Shown: positions 11,901 through 25,109 of the stretch, in pieces
Layout of the letters: every line of letters starts with the position of its first letter
Numbering within the stretch: the first letter of the stretch is position 1
Assembly (NCBI RefSeq): GCF_000715075.1
Contig: NC_134096.1
Location: 123,014,643-123,078,642 of the forward strand
Reading direction: 5' to 3'
DNA from: Nicotiana tabacum
Lineage: Eukaryota > Streptophyta > Magnoliopsida > Solanales > Solanaceae
DNA: 64,000 nt
Program-made: the position numbers and the translations under genes
Notes under the pieces: model-generated
The model's database searches: none
Seen by the model: the letters and a program-made list of their open reading frames with translations, nothing else
What the model was told of the DNA's origin: nothing

Positions 11901-14383
11901 CTTTTCCCAGTTGTAGCCTTGGAGTTGTGAGAGAGAATAGAGGGGAGGAAATGGGACAATTGCCCCCAAAAGAAAAATAAAAGAAAAAAAATCTTGTTCT
12001 GCAAATCAAGTATATGGCTGGCTTATTAATTCTCTATAGCAAATGGCATGTTTTAAAATGTTGTAAAACACCTTACTGTCATGGAATTTGTGGAACTGTT
12101 ATTATATATATACTACTCACATTAATTAAAAGTTGTAGATTTCGTCAAGAAAGGAACAAGCCACGGCATTAGATATATATTATTTCATTGAAATAATAGC
12201 ATTATCATCTAAATCTAAGACGGAGATTCCTTATGATGAGGCAATCTAATAAATTAATTATTGTAGTAAATTTTAATATGTAGTACTATTCTCTAGCATA
12301 TTATTGAGTAAATAAATTAAGGTCATCGCTCTAGTCTCTACACGCCAATATCTTTATTTTTCTTGTGTGTGTTTTTGTGTGTATGTATGGGGTGGGGGTT
12401 GGGGGGTGGATTCCTTGGTAATTGACAGTTCCATTATTGGTGGCATATTCGGAATGCGTGAAAATTGACATATCGGTTATTTTATTTGTCCTGCGCATTT
12501 TGTTGGAAATTTCAAAAATATCATGTTTTTTTAAAAGAAAAGGTTTAAAATTCAACTTCTCAAATCTTGCAACAATTTAAAGAACTGATATAACAAAATA
12601 ATAGTAGAGAAATAACGCTAAAGAAATTTTCGATCGTCTGAATAAACTAGAAGTGGCTAGTAAATAACAAAATTTTGCCTTGAAGTTGTCTATACTATGA
12701 TTCGTATTTGTGACCTCCTTATAATAAGCACGGACAATAGATTGTAATTAGGTATGAATTTCTAAAACAAAGATACGAAATAAAATGGAGTAAAACATAT
12801 TAATAGATTGATATTACTCAAAATCTTACTACTCCTAAGGCGTCCGCCCTTTAAGTTGGCCATACACAAATTACTTTTAGCTACATACAAATTAGCATTA
12901 CAAAAGCTTAATGAATTAATAATTCTCCTCATTAGATTTTCTTCTTAGCATTACTACTTGCTTTAAACTAAGAGATTTGCTAATCCCATGATCTCAATTT
13001 CTTAATTAATTACTGTTTAAAAAGCTGTAGGATTAACCCAATTATTATAAAGTTGTATTTAACTCTTGCTGTATTACTTAAGTGGAGGCATGGCCTGCAT
13101 GTTGTTCCTTAGCTAATACGAAATCGTAAAAATTATAATACAACATTTCATTCTCATAGAATAATACGGATTATTATAAATCCAATTACAGGTTGTGGAT
13201 TTCGTCAAGGAATCAATGAACAAAATCATCTCAGATTACATCTTCTGACGACGCTAAGATTCATTAATTAACGAACAAGGAGGGGCTATTTAACTACTCA
13301 ATAATGCTCTTTATTCTATCTAACGCTTAGAAATAAAAAATATGATGTTAAGTAAATTAAAGGATATCGTGACACACATGCATGATAGTAATCAAATGTT
13401 TAATTAGTTTGATCAGTTCAGTTGTATGAAGAATAATTTCCGTTATATTTAAGGTGCTAGAAAGCCCCTCTTTTCTTCTTCTTTGGGTTTTCAATCGTAA
13501 AATATACATTAGAAGGAAAAAAGAAATTAACAAAATCTAACAGAAGATTAGCAAGTTGTCTAAAGACTTCTTTTTTTGCACATCAGGATGCAGCTGTTTA
13601 AGAATATTTTAGATAGCTCTATAAAGTATTTTATGTGTAGCATATATACTGGTGAAACTATTGTACCATTCGTGGAAATGATAGTAGGTAATTAGATTCC
13701 TTTAAGATATGTTAGCATTAGATATGATATATTAAAACAAATATAGTAAGCAGTTTATAATTTGAATAGATTGTAGTTAGGCTCTTTCTTAGATTTTCTA
13801 CTTGAGAAGGCTAGATGTTATTGAAAAATGTAACTAGCTGTGTTCCTTCGATTAACATAGTCTATAGGATTACGTAAAATGTGAAGCAACTTTAGATTTC
13901 CCCTTTTCTTCCTTTTTTGCTATAGAATTGATCCATATAAAGACAAATTGCCGTAAAATTTTAGTGGCTATTCACTACCTTAAACTGCTTATAGTCATGT
14001 TGATCATTATAAACTTTTTTTTTTTAGTTTTATGACACTATTTATTTTTTTATATTTAAAAGATTTATTTTTACACGTAAGAAATCTGTATTTTACGTAT
14101 AAGATCTAAAAAGTCATTTTCTCAACTACTTACGGACTTACTTAAAATTGACATCAATTTAATTTTTCATTTCAAATGCTTAATACCTTAGTTTTCTGTA
14201 TATATAATTTGTAATCTTTCCTTAAATATTATCTATTTTAAGTTTTGTGTTATTTTCTGTTTTATAATAGTTCAAAGTTTTAAAATTAAATCTTCCAATA
14301 TAATATATGATATGTATTTATCATTTTATTTCATTACAGTGGATGTATTTATCATGTTGGTATTATGAAATACGCTATAGAAA

Positions 14384-14439
<56 letters not shown>

Positions 14440-16497
14440 CTCATGGAATCATGCTTAAGAAAATGCTGAAAAAGAAAGTCTATGTATAATTGCAAATAGA
14501 AAAAACAAAAAATGGACTAAAACACGAAAGGGTAGGAGATCTATGTGTAATAAATATGGTTGAAAGGTAACAATCATGTTCATACTCAAAAAGTAAGACA
14601 AAACCCTTTCGGCAGCAACCATAGCCGGAAAATTAATTGCTGCTGTCTAAAAACAAACACCAAAATAGTGGACATGGCCACTGATTCAAGGGGCCAAATG
14701 TTCAATTTCTTCCTAGCAAACCTCATTTCCCCCCCACAAACGTTTGAAATTCCATGCCGACAATTCAGCCTATTTTAAGACACCACAAACAAAACCTGAA
14801 AATAAAAATATATGTGTGTGTCACCCCCTTTCCATATTTTTGACAATTTTGGTAAGATTGATTGATCTTCTCCGTGTTGGAAAATCTTTTATTTTTATAT
14901 ATCTATAACTGGGATGTTTCAATTATTTTCATTCAATACAAGTCAGACAATCACCTCCTATGATGTTTTGTGCTCTTATTTATTAATTCTATAGGACCAC
15001 AAAAATCTTTGTTAATTTTAAGCTTGTTGTGGCACGGTAGGTCCTTATTGGACAATTGGGGCAGAAATTATGGGGTAATGAGGTAGGTTTTTGTTGAATA
15101 ATTTTGTGGGATGATTTGAAGCATGTTATATGTAAGAGTAGGTACATTATGAAAATGGACACTGTGGAAAATTATGTTTCTTTAAAAGAAAAAAAAGGAA
15201 ATTCCTATAGAAAAGATATACTAAGAGACAATATACAACATAGATATTTATATAATTTCTAAATAGTACAATTTAAAGTAATTATATTTCTTCTTTCAAC
15301 TCTCTTTACATATGCTTTTGCAATTAGTTGTGACTATCAACTCAAATTCACATTATATTTGTTTCTCGGCTTATTTATATTCGTCGCTTATATACTCTTT
15401 ATATAAGTAGAATTAGATATCATTTTGTTTTTACAGCAAATAACTAAATAAGTGAACCGAAAATTGAATTAAAGCAATAATATTATTTCTAGGATGACGC
15501 ACTCAACATGCTCTGCGAACACTCACGAAAGAATGGCCTCCTAAGTCTTAACACGACTAAACCAACTTATGTTGTTTTTGTCTTCCGCTAGCTCGAAAAG
15601 ACAAAAATAAAAAGGAAAAGCTAATAAAAGAATAATAAAAATTAAGAGAAACGTTATCAGAGGACCTGTCGAAACAGTCTTGGAAATATGACAGTTAATT
15701 AAATAAAATAAAATAACTAATCAAGTCATATGGGTTGTCAGTTAAAGTGACAACCACCGTCAATATTTTAGAGAGCCTGTCTTTTATTATATGGATATTT
15801 CTTTATATTAATACGATTTCATACGAGCAGAAGATTTTGATCGAGGTTTATCGTTGACTTTTTAGTTTGAATAATTGGAATATGATTCAAAATGCAAAGT
15901 ATAATGAAAAGGCTAGCTTGGCCAATAGGGACCATACAAGCATGGTGAAAATTATATTTTTCTCTTAGTTTTACTCATAAGCCGTACGTGAGTGTAACTA
16001 CTGGATGATTGCTAGCAAAAACAATAACAATAGGTGACTTATTTATTTCATTTTTTCATTGGAGAATTAATTTCAAAATTGTAATCCAAATTCAAGTTTA
16101 GGTAGATTTTACTTATAATAATCGCGTGCAATCTATGGATGATATTAAATTAATGGTAGGTGCTTAGAATATTTTTAGCACAAGATTAAGGAAACCATGT
16201 ACTATATAAATTGGTATATTACTCATTGACCCTTTGATGCTTAAACAAAGACGCGTGCATATTATTTTCCGTTGTGGATTATTAGTTCCTCTCTTATCTA
16301 CTTACAGAAATGTACTGTACTTTTGTTTTGTTTGTAGGGAAGATATTACAAAAAGATTCAAGCATGCCTCCCAACATTTCATGTGCTCTTTTAAAAAACA
16401 GGATTAGAATGAAGCCCTAATATATTTGAAGATCAATAATCAGATACTATAACTGTTTTTTTTTCTTTTGTCGATTTCGCGCTTAACTGTTCTATAC
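11901..16497. other. Intergenic AT-rich DNA without recognisable genes
   Basis: All open reading frames here are short and unlike known proteins. Visible landmarks are a GT/G-rich strand-biased tract at about 12365-12410 and a long AT microsatellite at 14386-14435. No RNA gene or promoter could be supported. Confidence 0.6.
14386..14435. repeat. (AT)n microsatellite, about 25 units
   Basis: An uninterrupted TA dinucleotide run of about 50 bases. It is likely to be length-polymorphic. Confidence 0.97.
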
Positions 16498-16784
16498 TTA
16501 GGCCTCATTTGTTTTATTTAAGATTAAGACGTTTGAATCTGAATACACATCTGAATATCAAGATGTGAATTAAGATTAAGATATCTGAATCTGAATACGC
16601 AACTGAATATCAAAATGTGTATTAAGATATGAATACTAAATGATTATGACTGTTTGATTTTTAACATCTGAATGTATATAATTTATCTTTATTTGAAAAT
16701 TAATAAACATAAAATTCAAATAAAATACTAATTAATCTAATATTCTATCAATAAAATATATAATTTTTTAAAATATGATAGCTA

Positions 16785-17205
16785 TTGGTGGTGATGGCTA
16801 ACGGGTGAATGCCGACTAGAGGCGGTGGTTGGAGGTAGTTTTGGTTGATGGTGGTGGTTCAAGGTAGTAGCTAATGGTGATTGGTAATGGTGGCGATTAT
16901 GATTGGGGATGGTGGTGGTGGGTGGTGATAGTTAATAATGGCGGGTGGTGGTGGTAGTTGTGATTGAAGAAGGTGGTGGTGGGTGGTGGTAGGTTATAAT
17001 GATGGGTAATGCCGGCTCTGGTTGTTGATGTTGATGGGGTAGTTAGTTGTGGTAGTTGAGGTGAATGAGTGTTGATTGTGGTTGAGAATGATGATGGTGG
17101 CAGTGGTGGAGATGGTGGGTGGTGATAGTCGATAATGGTGGCGGCTATGTAATGATGATGATAGTGGTGTGGTGGTGGTACTTGATAATGGTAGGCGGTG
17201 CGGCA
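16785..17205 (-). repeat. GGT/GAT-rich imperfect trinucleotide block
   Basis: The plus strand is very rich in GGTGGTGG, GATGGTGG and GTGGTGGT words. Reading the minus strand gives a spurious His/Pro/Thr-rich open frame (16897-17232), which I do not regard as a gene. The purine/pyrimidine strand bias is extreme compared with the flanks. Confidence 0.85.
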
Positions 17206-17320
17206 GTTAATAAAGAATATGGATGATAGCATCTTAATGAAATTAAATCTCTGTTATAGATCTTAATCATATAAACCTATTCAGACCCATTAAGTGATTG
17301 TGAAGTAAAAAAAAAAAACA

Positions 17321-17462
17321 CACTTAATGGTTAAGATCTGAATTATTAAGATTCAGACTTTAAAAACAAACACACTTAACGTCTGAGATCTGAATAATTA
17401 AGATTCAGACTTTAAAAACAAACACACTTAACGTCTGAGATCTGAATAATTAAGATTCAGAC
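17321..17462. repeat. 52-bp subterminal tandem repeats, about 2.7 copies
   Basis: Units begin CACTTAA at 17321, 17373 and 17425. The later copies are nearly identical and contain GTCTGAGATCTGAATAATTA followed by AGATTCAGAC. They lie just inside the right end of the hAT-like element. Confidence 0.9.
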
Positions 17463-17734
17463 CTCCATTAAGTGCAAACAAATGAGACCTTATTCTATAG
17501 GGAATTCCAAATGATTTATTTCCTTAAAGTCGTAAATAGAAGGAATTTTGTGTTTGATAAATACTATGGGAAAAAGAGTTATATTGTCATAATGAGAATG
17601 CTAACTTTTAAGTTGCGCATAATGCTCAATGACTTCTTATATTTGAAAGGATGCTTCAAAATACAAGATTCTATTCATTGTTTTTGCAAGCCTCAAAAAC
17701 AAATACTAATGTTATACAGAATAACTAATAATTA

Positions 17735-17996
17735 CTCTCTCCATTCATTTTTACTTGTCTATTATACTAAAAATATATTTTTACTTTTACTTGTCCACTA
17801 TATTAAATCAAGAGAAAGACAATATTTCTTTTCATGTTTTACTCTTATTATTAACTACTCATTTTTTAAATTATTTCCAAGACTTTTGAAAATGTTATTA
17901 TTATTATGGGTAAAATTACAAAATACATACTTTATTTTATTTTTTTTAAATGGAGTGCAAAGACAAAAGTAAATAATTAAAAATAAACGGAGTGAG
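17735..17996. mobile_element. Stowaway-like MITE (262 bp)
   Basis: The left end CTCTCTCCATTCATTTTTA follows TA. The right end in inverted orientation is CTCACTCCGTTTATTTTTA, followed on the plus strand by CA where TA is expected. The ends match the CTCCCTCCGT consensus of Stowaway MITEs. The inner TTACTTGTC/GACAAAAGTAA parts also pair. Decayed but recognisable, with no coding capacity. Confidence 0.75.
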
Positions 17997-18496
17997 CAGT
18001 TATTATAAGCATAGACAAAATAAAAATTAATTATAGGGAATTTAATACTTTTTGTCATTTTCGATTCTTATTATTAATGTTAACTCCCTATCGAAAACAT
18101 TCAGACTTCTATTCTTTTTAGGCGTTTTGGACAACTCATTGGAAAAAATACCAAGTGTAATGTCTGGTTCTGATGCTAATTGCAATAAGTTATATGCTAA
18201 TGGCATGGCGACGACAGCAAGAAAGCAAACCCCTGATTTTAAGCTTATTTTTGGTAAATAGATCTTTTTGTTTTGTGGGGCGTGCTGTTTTGGTGCAACT
18301 AATATGGGATTCATACTAAATAAACTTAAGATAATGTTAATAATAATGTACAAAAAAACTTAAAATAGATTAATCAGCTGCACGCTTGGATAGTTGGATG
18401 GGCCATAACTTGTGATTTTTTCTTTTCTCTTTTCTCCCTTTGTTTATCTGATTTAAGCTTGAGGTAAAGCAGACATTTATGCTTGAAAGTTAGCTA
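17997..18496. other. Intergenic, no gene seen
   Basis: Short open frames only. The divergent reads at 18042-18353 and 18052-18261 overlap each other on opposite strands and resemble nothing I know. A tract around 18100-18260 is less AT-rich, which may mean an old gene fragment or repeat, but I cannot assign it. Confidence 0.4.
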
Positions 18497-19037
18497 GCAT
18501 TTGAGCATGGATTTCCAAATTTGTTCTGAAAAATCTGGTTTGGGTGAAATTTGGTTTGAAGATGAAAATATGTTTGGATATCAGTTTTCAAAACATATTT
18601 CTTAAATTTATTTTGGAAAAACGTAAAACATGACTTATACCCACAAGTTCTAAAAACTATCACAAATACCCAATAATACTATTATCAATAACATTCACTA
18701 TACTATCGCAAATCATAGTTCTCAACATAAATAAATTTGATACAGAATTATCATTTTTATAATGAACTACATGATACACTATCAGGTGACCGAGAAGACG
18801 AAGCAACATTGTTACAAAATAATAAATGGTGGGCTATTTTATAAAATACAAAAGTTTGGGATAATTTTTAAAAAATATAATAGTGATATTTTGACCCAAA
18901 ACCAGTTATTGAGTTGGTTTTGGGATTTGGGATTTTGGATTTTGCCAAAATGTACGCAAAATCTATGGCTAAATATGTGTTTGCCAAATAAAACCCAAAT
19001 TTATTTTGGCAAAATTTATGGCCAAACGGGTCCTTAG
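18497..19037. mobile_element. Degraded hAT-like MITE with TTTGGCCATAAATTT-type ends
   Basis: The right end reads AAATTTATGGCCAAACGGGTCC (18-20 bases shown partly; ends near 19033). The left end GCATTTGAGCATGGATTT is its inverted partner with about 13 of 18 positions agreeing. Internal segments repeat TTTTGGCAAAA-like words. No target duplication was found. It sits just before the Tat element's left LTR. Confidence 0.45.
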
Positions 19038-19084
19038 AATCGAAGCATTTTGGTCAGAAAATCCAAGTTAAATGACATAGGATA

Positions 19085-19790
19085 TGTATACGGTTAAAAT
19101 CGAGCTCGATATTCAATCGAGCTTTCGAACTCCTTGATTAGGCCAGGGTCGAAATATCTGTGACCGGGTGAAGTCGAGCTCGAAGATCGACCTGACGTCT
19201 AACACCATCGGCCAAGATCGACACATAATGATTATGATCGAACCCAAAGTATTGTCAAAGTTAGCCATCGAAACTATCAGGTTTGTCGTCGAGTTTACCA
19301 AAGGCGTAACCGTTCATGTTTCCAACGGCCTCGGGGAAAGTTTTGTCAACTCATCCGACAGGGGTCCGTAATTCTCTCCATTAACCATTTATTATGATAG
19401 AAATCACGGAACTAACTCAAAAAGAGAACTAACGGTTAACAAATCAAGGACTTTTGCCTTTTATAGAATAATACAAAAATACCTTAAAAGGTAGATCTCC
19501 CCTAATATATAAAGGGGACTTGGCAATTCATTAACGGTATGTTAACATATACTAATAAGCAATACATTCTTTAAGTTCTTACTCTTTGATATTTTGGTGT
19601 CAAATAAAGTGCATTCAATTCAAGGGTGTCATGCTTTCCTAAGCCGAAATCATCCAACTCACGAGATTTACGGTTAATCTATCGTTATTTATTTCAATTA
19701 CAATATAATTTATCGCTTTGTATCAAGTTAATCCACATGTCCTTATAACCACTAACAAATTCAATTGTTATCCGATTTTGAGGGTAAACA
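19085..19790 (+). mobile_element. 5' LTR of the Tat element (706 bp)
   Basis: Begins TGTATACGG and ends GAGGGTAAACA. It differs from the right LTR mostly by transitions; by eye I count about a dozen differences in the first 180 bases. A TATA-like AATATATAAAGGGGACTTGG lies near 19502, the likely promoter of the element transcript. Confidence 0.93.
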
Positions 19791-19811
19791 GTTTGACACA
19801 CACCGTGGGGC
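19791..19811 (+). other. Probable primer-binding site of the Tat element
   Basis: The bases after the LTR read GTTTGACACACACCGTGGGG. This resembles the TTTGGCGC-CACCGTGGGGC leader of related elements, with decay at the CG sites. I do not assign the tRNA with confidence. Confidence 0.45.
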
Positions 19812-19901
19812 TAAGGATAATAGTGATTATTTGATACAAATCTTCATAACACACACTACTTTACACTTGCTCTTTGAAATACTTTTGATTTCAGGCTAAA
19901 A

Positions 19902-21015
19902 ATGTCGAACTCTCAGTTAGCACCCTTGCATATCGACAACGAGTCCGGTCATCAGGGTGAGAATAACAACATAGCGCCCGGTAACGTAGGGCCACCCGCT
20001 GGTCCTGTAGGAATTTCAATCGCAGATCCGATTGATGTTAATTCACATGTGGTGATCGACGCCAACTTGCCTACCGACCCCGAAAATAGCATTTGTGGTA
20101 GGGGCCGATCGGCGGCTTGAAACACACAAAATAATGAAGAAAACATGATCAGCCTACGGATGATCTTCGAAATGCTACAAGCTCAACAGGTGGAAATAGC
20201 CTAGTTGCAGAGCCATAGCCAGACTCCAAGCAGGGTTGAACCCGATCCGCCTCGTGAAGTCACCCACACAAATGAACCGGTCATAGTAAAGTCAAATGAA
20301 CAAGAATCGGGTACTAACCCCGAGATTATAAAGATGCTCGAGGAGATGACAAAGCGTATATAATCAGGGGAAAAGAAAATCGAGGCAAACAACAAAAAGG
20401 TGGAAACCTACAATTCGAGGGTATATCAAATCCTAAGAGCACCTCCGATATTGAAAGGACTAGATTCCAGGAAGTTCGTGCAAGAACCTTTTGCTCTGAG
20501 CACGGCTCCAAAGCCAATCCCCAAGAAATTTAGTATGCCCAAAATACCTAAGTATTACGGAACGACCAATCCAAACGAGCATGTAACTTCTTACACGTGT
20601 GCCATCAAAGGGAACAACTTGGAAGACGCCAAGATCGAATATGTTCTGCTAAAAAAATTCAGGGAGACCCTGTCAAAGGGAGCTATGACATGGTATCACA
20701 ACTTACCTCCTAATTCTATTGATTCATTTGCTATGCTTGCAGATTCCTTCGAAAAAGCACATGTTGGTGTCATCAAGGTCAAAACTAGAAAATCAGACCT
20801 TTTCAAAGTTAAACAGAAGGATAACGAGATGCTCAGAGAATTCGTGTCCCGTTTTCAAATGGAATGAATGGATCTGCTGCCAGTCGTTGATGATTGGGTT
20901 GTTCAAGCTTTCACTAAAGGACTCAATATTCATAGCTCGGTGGCTTCCCACCAACTAAAGTAGAATCTAATAGAATACCCTGTCGTTACTTGGGTAGATG
21001 TACATAATCGGTATC
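19902..21015 (+). pseudogene. Gag of the Tat element, first part (interrupted by insertion)
   Basis: Starts at the ATG at 19902 (MSNSQLAPLHID). It stays in one frame to the insertion point, with in-frame stops at 20118, 20202, 20361, 20865 and 20961. A retrotransposon Gag core is visible at 20530-20860 (PKYYGTTNPNEHV, GAMTWYHNLPP, DLFKVKQKDNEMLREFVSRF). The last codons before the break read VDVHNRY, and they resume after the inner element at 31190. Most stops can be explained as CAG, CAA or CGA changed to TAG, TAA or TGA. Confidence 0.9.
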
Positions 21016-22906
21016 TGTCATACCCCCTTTTATCCCCCGAAAGATATGTTCTATGATTTTTGGTGTTCCAAGTCACTTTTTATTTGAATCCCTAGTCAAA
21101 TAAAGGTTTAACTCTTTTATTATTGGTCTGTAAAAATAAAGTCCGGATAAGAAATTCTGTTGACCGGGGAGAAAGTATAAGGCATTCCCCGAGTCCCATA
21201 GTTCTAGCACGGTTGCTTTATTGACTACAACTTGGCTTGAATTAATTTTGGATAAACTGTGATTTATTGGTTTTCATATTTTATCTATCCCCATTTAATT
21301 ATTAAAGTATGAAATTATCTTTGAAATAAATCAAGTGTGTGAATCCGTTTTGTTTATTGTGCCAAAATCATGTCACGCGTACGTGTACACAATTGATAGC
21401 ATTTTATTATATTAAGATTGTGTTTGGCCAAAGTTGCGGGAATACATACTTCGATTTTAATTTTGAAAATCACAATTATGCCACGCGAATGTATACATAA
21501 TCGCGATAAACTAATTAAAAGCGCGCCTAAAACACTCTAACGGTGTTCATTACTCTTCCTGAACTTTGAGATTATTGTAAAGCCATGTATATAGAATTTA
21601 TTGTGGAAGAGTATGAGATTTAACTACTTTGGAATTAATTTTTTACGGAACATTCTTCATTAATTAAGAAAATGGACTTAAATTATATCTAAACCCAAAT
21701 ACCATCCGTAAAATAGTAATTAGAACTTCATGAGCCCACTAACAAATGCACTAAATTATTTAAACAATTCTTGAAATCAAATGCAGCAAACTAAACATAC
21801 AATAACAAAAAACTAAGAATAAATATGCAAGTCAATAGTTGAGTTTAAACCATTAAATAAACATTCTTACAAAATATAATATAAGTTGTGCCTATGGACC
21901 CACTTTTTCTTTTCTTCAAATTTTATTAAACAACAAATGATTATGTCACTATCGAAATTAAAAGTTTGAAATATCAGATTTCTATCTCAAAAGGGTGAAA
22001 CCATAAATGAATAGATCTTCATCTAATCAATACTTGATTTAAGCGAAACATATAGCAGGTAATCTTCAAGCAAAAATCGACGCACAGATAGATCAATAAC
22101 AGAGATTGAAGATAAGATATTGGACCTCTATTTGATTTCTTTGCAGTTTGAGAAAAGGGACAAAAAACAAACTTTGGAACTCGAAATCCAATTTCAACGC
22201 CTAGACTGACGGGAAGCGACATCTAAGACATGAACGGAGCACCCAAACAGAACCTCGACGTTGAGGGAAAACTTTGAACCCCAAGAAATCGCCACTGTTT
22301 TAGACGGCTTCTCAGCAGAACCGGCAGCGGTTTGACCTGCTATTTTCGAATTATTTCGGTGCTGTTTTAGCACTATTTGTTGGCTATTTTACAGCTGATT
22401 TTTGTTGAAAAAGGGCCTGTTTTTCAGCACCTTTTTAGCTGAAATTTTCAGCTAAGTTTGGGAGTAAGTTTGGAGCTAGTTCGACAGAAAATATGGTGGT
22501 AAAGAGCTGGTTATTTTTTTGTGGGTTATTGGAAGAGATGAGGTAAGGAAGATGAGTGTATGATTAGGAAGAAAAAAAGGAATACAATGCCCCCTTTTTC
22601 GTATGTGTCTGGACCCAGAAAGGACTGCCCCTTGAATGTGTTTAAATAATAAGAAATAAGAGAGGAAAAGTGGGAGAGTGAGTTGTTAAAGAGAAAGAGT
22701 GGTGTGTGAGTTATTAAAAAGGAAGAGTGGGAGTGAGAGTTGTGAGGGAATAATTATGTTGGTGGTAAAATATGTGATATAATTTTCTTAAGTAGTAACT
22801 ATAAAAGGTGAAATAAGATCTAAAATATTTAGTTTAAACTTCAAATATATTTACATACTAAAAAGTGGTAAAAAATTCAAGCAAGGTCAAAAATTAGGTG
22901 CTCACA
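21016..22906 (-). mobile_element. 3' LTR of the nested element (1891 bp, internal deletion)
   Basis: Plus strand begins TGTCATACCCCC and ends GGTGCTCACA. Relative to the other LTR it lacks roughly 100 bases between about 21055 and 21060 (the TTGTGGGTTAAAGAG... stretch present at 29245-29330). On the minus strand the bases just upstream, CAAAGAGAGACATGC, are a plausible polypurine tract. Confidence 0.9.
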
Positions 22907-25010
22907 GCATGTCTCTCTTTGCTTGGAAACATGAAGGGTTTTCAGGCAAAGAAAAAATGAGCGATATGACTAATTTTTGGCCATACCATTATTCAAAAAG
23001 GGAAGAGATAAGAGAAAATAGTGCAACCGAGTCCTGATTTTGGAAAGCCTACATATCCCGGATTATAAGGGAATGAGGTCGCGTATAGTTCAAGGAAAAT
23101 GATGGAATGCTAAGTTGGAGAGTCGAATGAGGTTCTGTCGAGACTCCGGTCTGTAGTCCTGTTATTACATCAAAATTCATTTAAAATCAAATGAAACTAA
23201 ACAAGCCTATCAGCTATGAGTTACAAGATTCCTATCTATAAGTCTTTCGAAACTTGATCTTTGAGTCTTGACTATTTTTTCATGCAGAATATGATCTGAG
23301 CCTTGATGCTTGCTAGCTGCATGTGTTAGTTCATTCTTCTAAACCTTCTTTTGATCAAAATGGGAAATGTAATGCTCGTGACTTCAGTCATGTCTTGAGC
23401 AGTCCACACCTTTTCATCTGCTTTGCATTTTGAACTCACTTCTTTTTTCTTTTCTTCTTTTCTTTTTTTTTCTTTTATTCTGGATTGAGACTTCTTCTTT
23501 TGGTAGTCTTGAACCTTATGCCTCGAGGTAAAACCTTCTCAGACATCAAAACAAACAAATGAACAAAATTTTTCTGCTCCAGTTTATACTAGGAAAATTT
23601 CGTTAGTTATTTGTAGCAAAACTCTAACTACTTCATTATTGAAAGCAATAAAAGGTCGGAATTAGTGTACCCTGGAAAAACATGATTCTTTGGGAATGGT
23701 GTATCCTGATTGTCTAAATGGTGCCTCAATTAAGGATTGACGTACCTCAACTAAGGATCTCGACCCGGCTTCTTTGATGATAATTTCAACTGCAACTGGT
23801 TGTCTCCTGAATACTGATTGCACTTCTGGACCCGGAGAACCTTTGGTTTTTCCAAAATTTACCATGACGGTTGGTCGCGTGGGGATTAACCTTTTTCAAC
23901 TTTATTTTTCCTTTGTGGGCATTTGACTTCTTTTTTCTAATTTTAACTTTAGAGAATTGGAAAACCTTTGGATTTTCAAACTTTGCCAAGATGGTTAGAC
24001 ACTTGGGATTTAACTTTTTTAACTTCATTTTACCCTTGTAGGCACTTTCAATTTAATTTCCTCATTTCGAGAGTTTTTGATTGATTTTAAAGCATCAGCC
24101 ACCATGGCCAGTCGGGGTTGATTTGATGCCCCTGCCGAGGCTGGGTGCCCTGTAAATCAGTCTTGCCATCCCTTCTTTGTGTTAGTTTTGGAACAGAGTT
24201 AGACCGAACGGGATTCAAAGAAAAGCAAACAATGGAATGGATAATGAATTTATACAAAAGGTATCCCTTTCGGGGAAAGGAAAGGACTTATCTAGAGTAC
24301 ATGCGGACTTCAATGAACATGACATGCCTTTTGGACTGGATGCCTGATATGTGTAAATCGTCCGACTCTTAGAAATTCATCACAACTTTTGCCTCAAAAC
24401 TGAGATACCTTGCCCGGGACTGTCAATACCAATGGCTGTGAAAATCCTATTTTCGATCAGTAGTGCCCTTTATGGGTTTTCACCAGCTGACCTCTCTCAT
24501 TTCTCTTCTCACCATCGCCTTATAGTGACATTTGCGGGTTTTTTCTAACAAGACTCTCATTTTCATTTTCTCTGCTCGTCATCGCCCTATAGTGCCAGTA
24601 AGGGTTTTCACCAATAAGACTCTCTCATTTTGGTGGCATCAGATCCAAGTGACTGCATCCTCAAATTCTTGAACATTCTCATTGATTGATCGGAGAAACT
24701 TGAAAAGAATTTTGGGTAAAAAGTATTTGGATTGAATTATAACTTTGGAACCTCTCAGGCGAAACCATCGCCGAACCATTGTAACACCTACCCCAGTTTC
24801 AACTTTTGGGGGAATGTGGATTTTTATTTTTGTATGACTGAACCCCAGAGAGAGGTTTCCTACGTATCCTTTCAGAATCAAGTCGAACGTAGTTCGATAA
24901 ACTTTGTTTCTGATTCTTTTTTTTTTCTATTTTTTTTTTTTAATTTCATTTTCTTTTCTTTTTCAATAACACTTTCAGGTTCCAAAGAGGGTAATCAAAG
25001 AAGAGTAACC
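22907..25010 (-). other. 3' untranslated internal region of the nested element
   Basis: No conserved protein domain. It contains an imperfect direct duplication of about 118 bp (near 23838 and 23959, both with GAAAACCTTTGG-like starts and a CATTTTACCCTTGTAGGCA-like end) and a degenerate ATCGCC(T/C)TATAGTG repeat near 24510 and 24587. A pyrimidine-rich tract lies at 24915-24960. Position between the integrase remnant and the 3' LTR defines it. Confidence 0.6.
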
Positions 25011-25109
25011 GACTCAAAGGGTTTGCAAAGGTTTGATAATGTTTGGGTAGCGAGAATGAAAGCCTTCTTCATCCAAATGGGAGAACATTAAGGTTATATA
25101 GAGGATCAA

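Larger units (their letters stand above)
16498..17492. mobile_element. hAT-like non-autonomous element with an 8-bp target duplication
   Basis: The left end TTAGGCCTCATTTGTTT (16498) and the inverted right end TAAGGTCTCATTTGTTT (ending 17492) pair at all but three of 17 positions. The flanks are TTCTATAC (16490-16497) and TTCTATAG (17493-17500), an 8-bp duplication with one mismatch, as expected for the hAT superfamily. The interior has no transposase; it holds a GGT-rich block and subterminal 52-bp repeats containing AAGATTCAGACTTT, which also occur inverted near the left end as GACGTTTGAATCTGAATAC. Subterminal repeats of this type bind transposase in known hAT elements. Confidence 0.8.

Noticed and set aside
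16897..17232. 111-codon His/Pro/Thr-rich minus-strand open frame
   Set aside because: Translation of the GGT-rich repeat block inside an hAT-like element; open only because of the repeat composition.
17472..17972. 166-codon plus-strand open frame
   Set aside because: It spans the end of the hAT-like element and most of a Stowaway MITE, so it cannot be a conserved protein.
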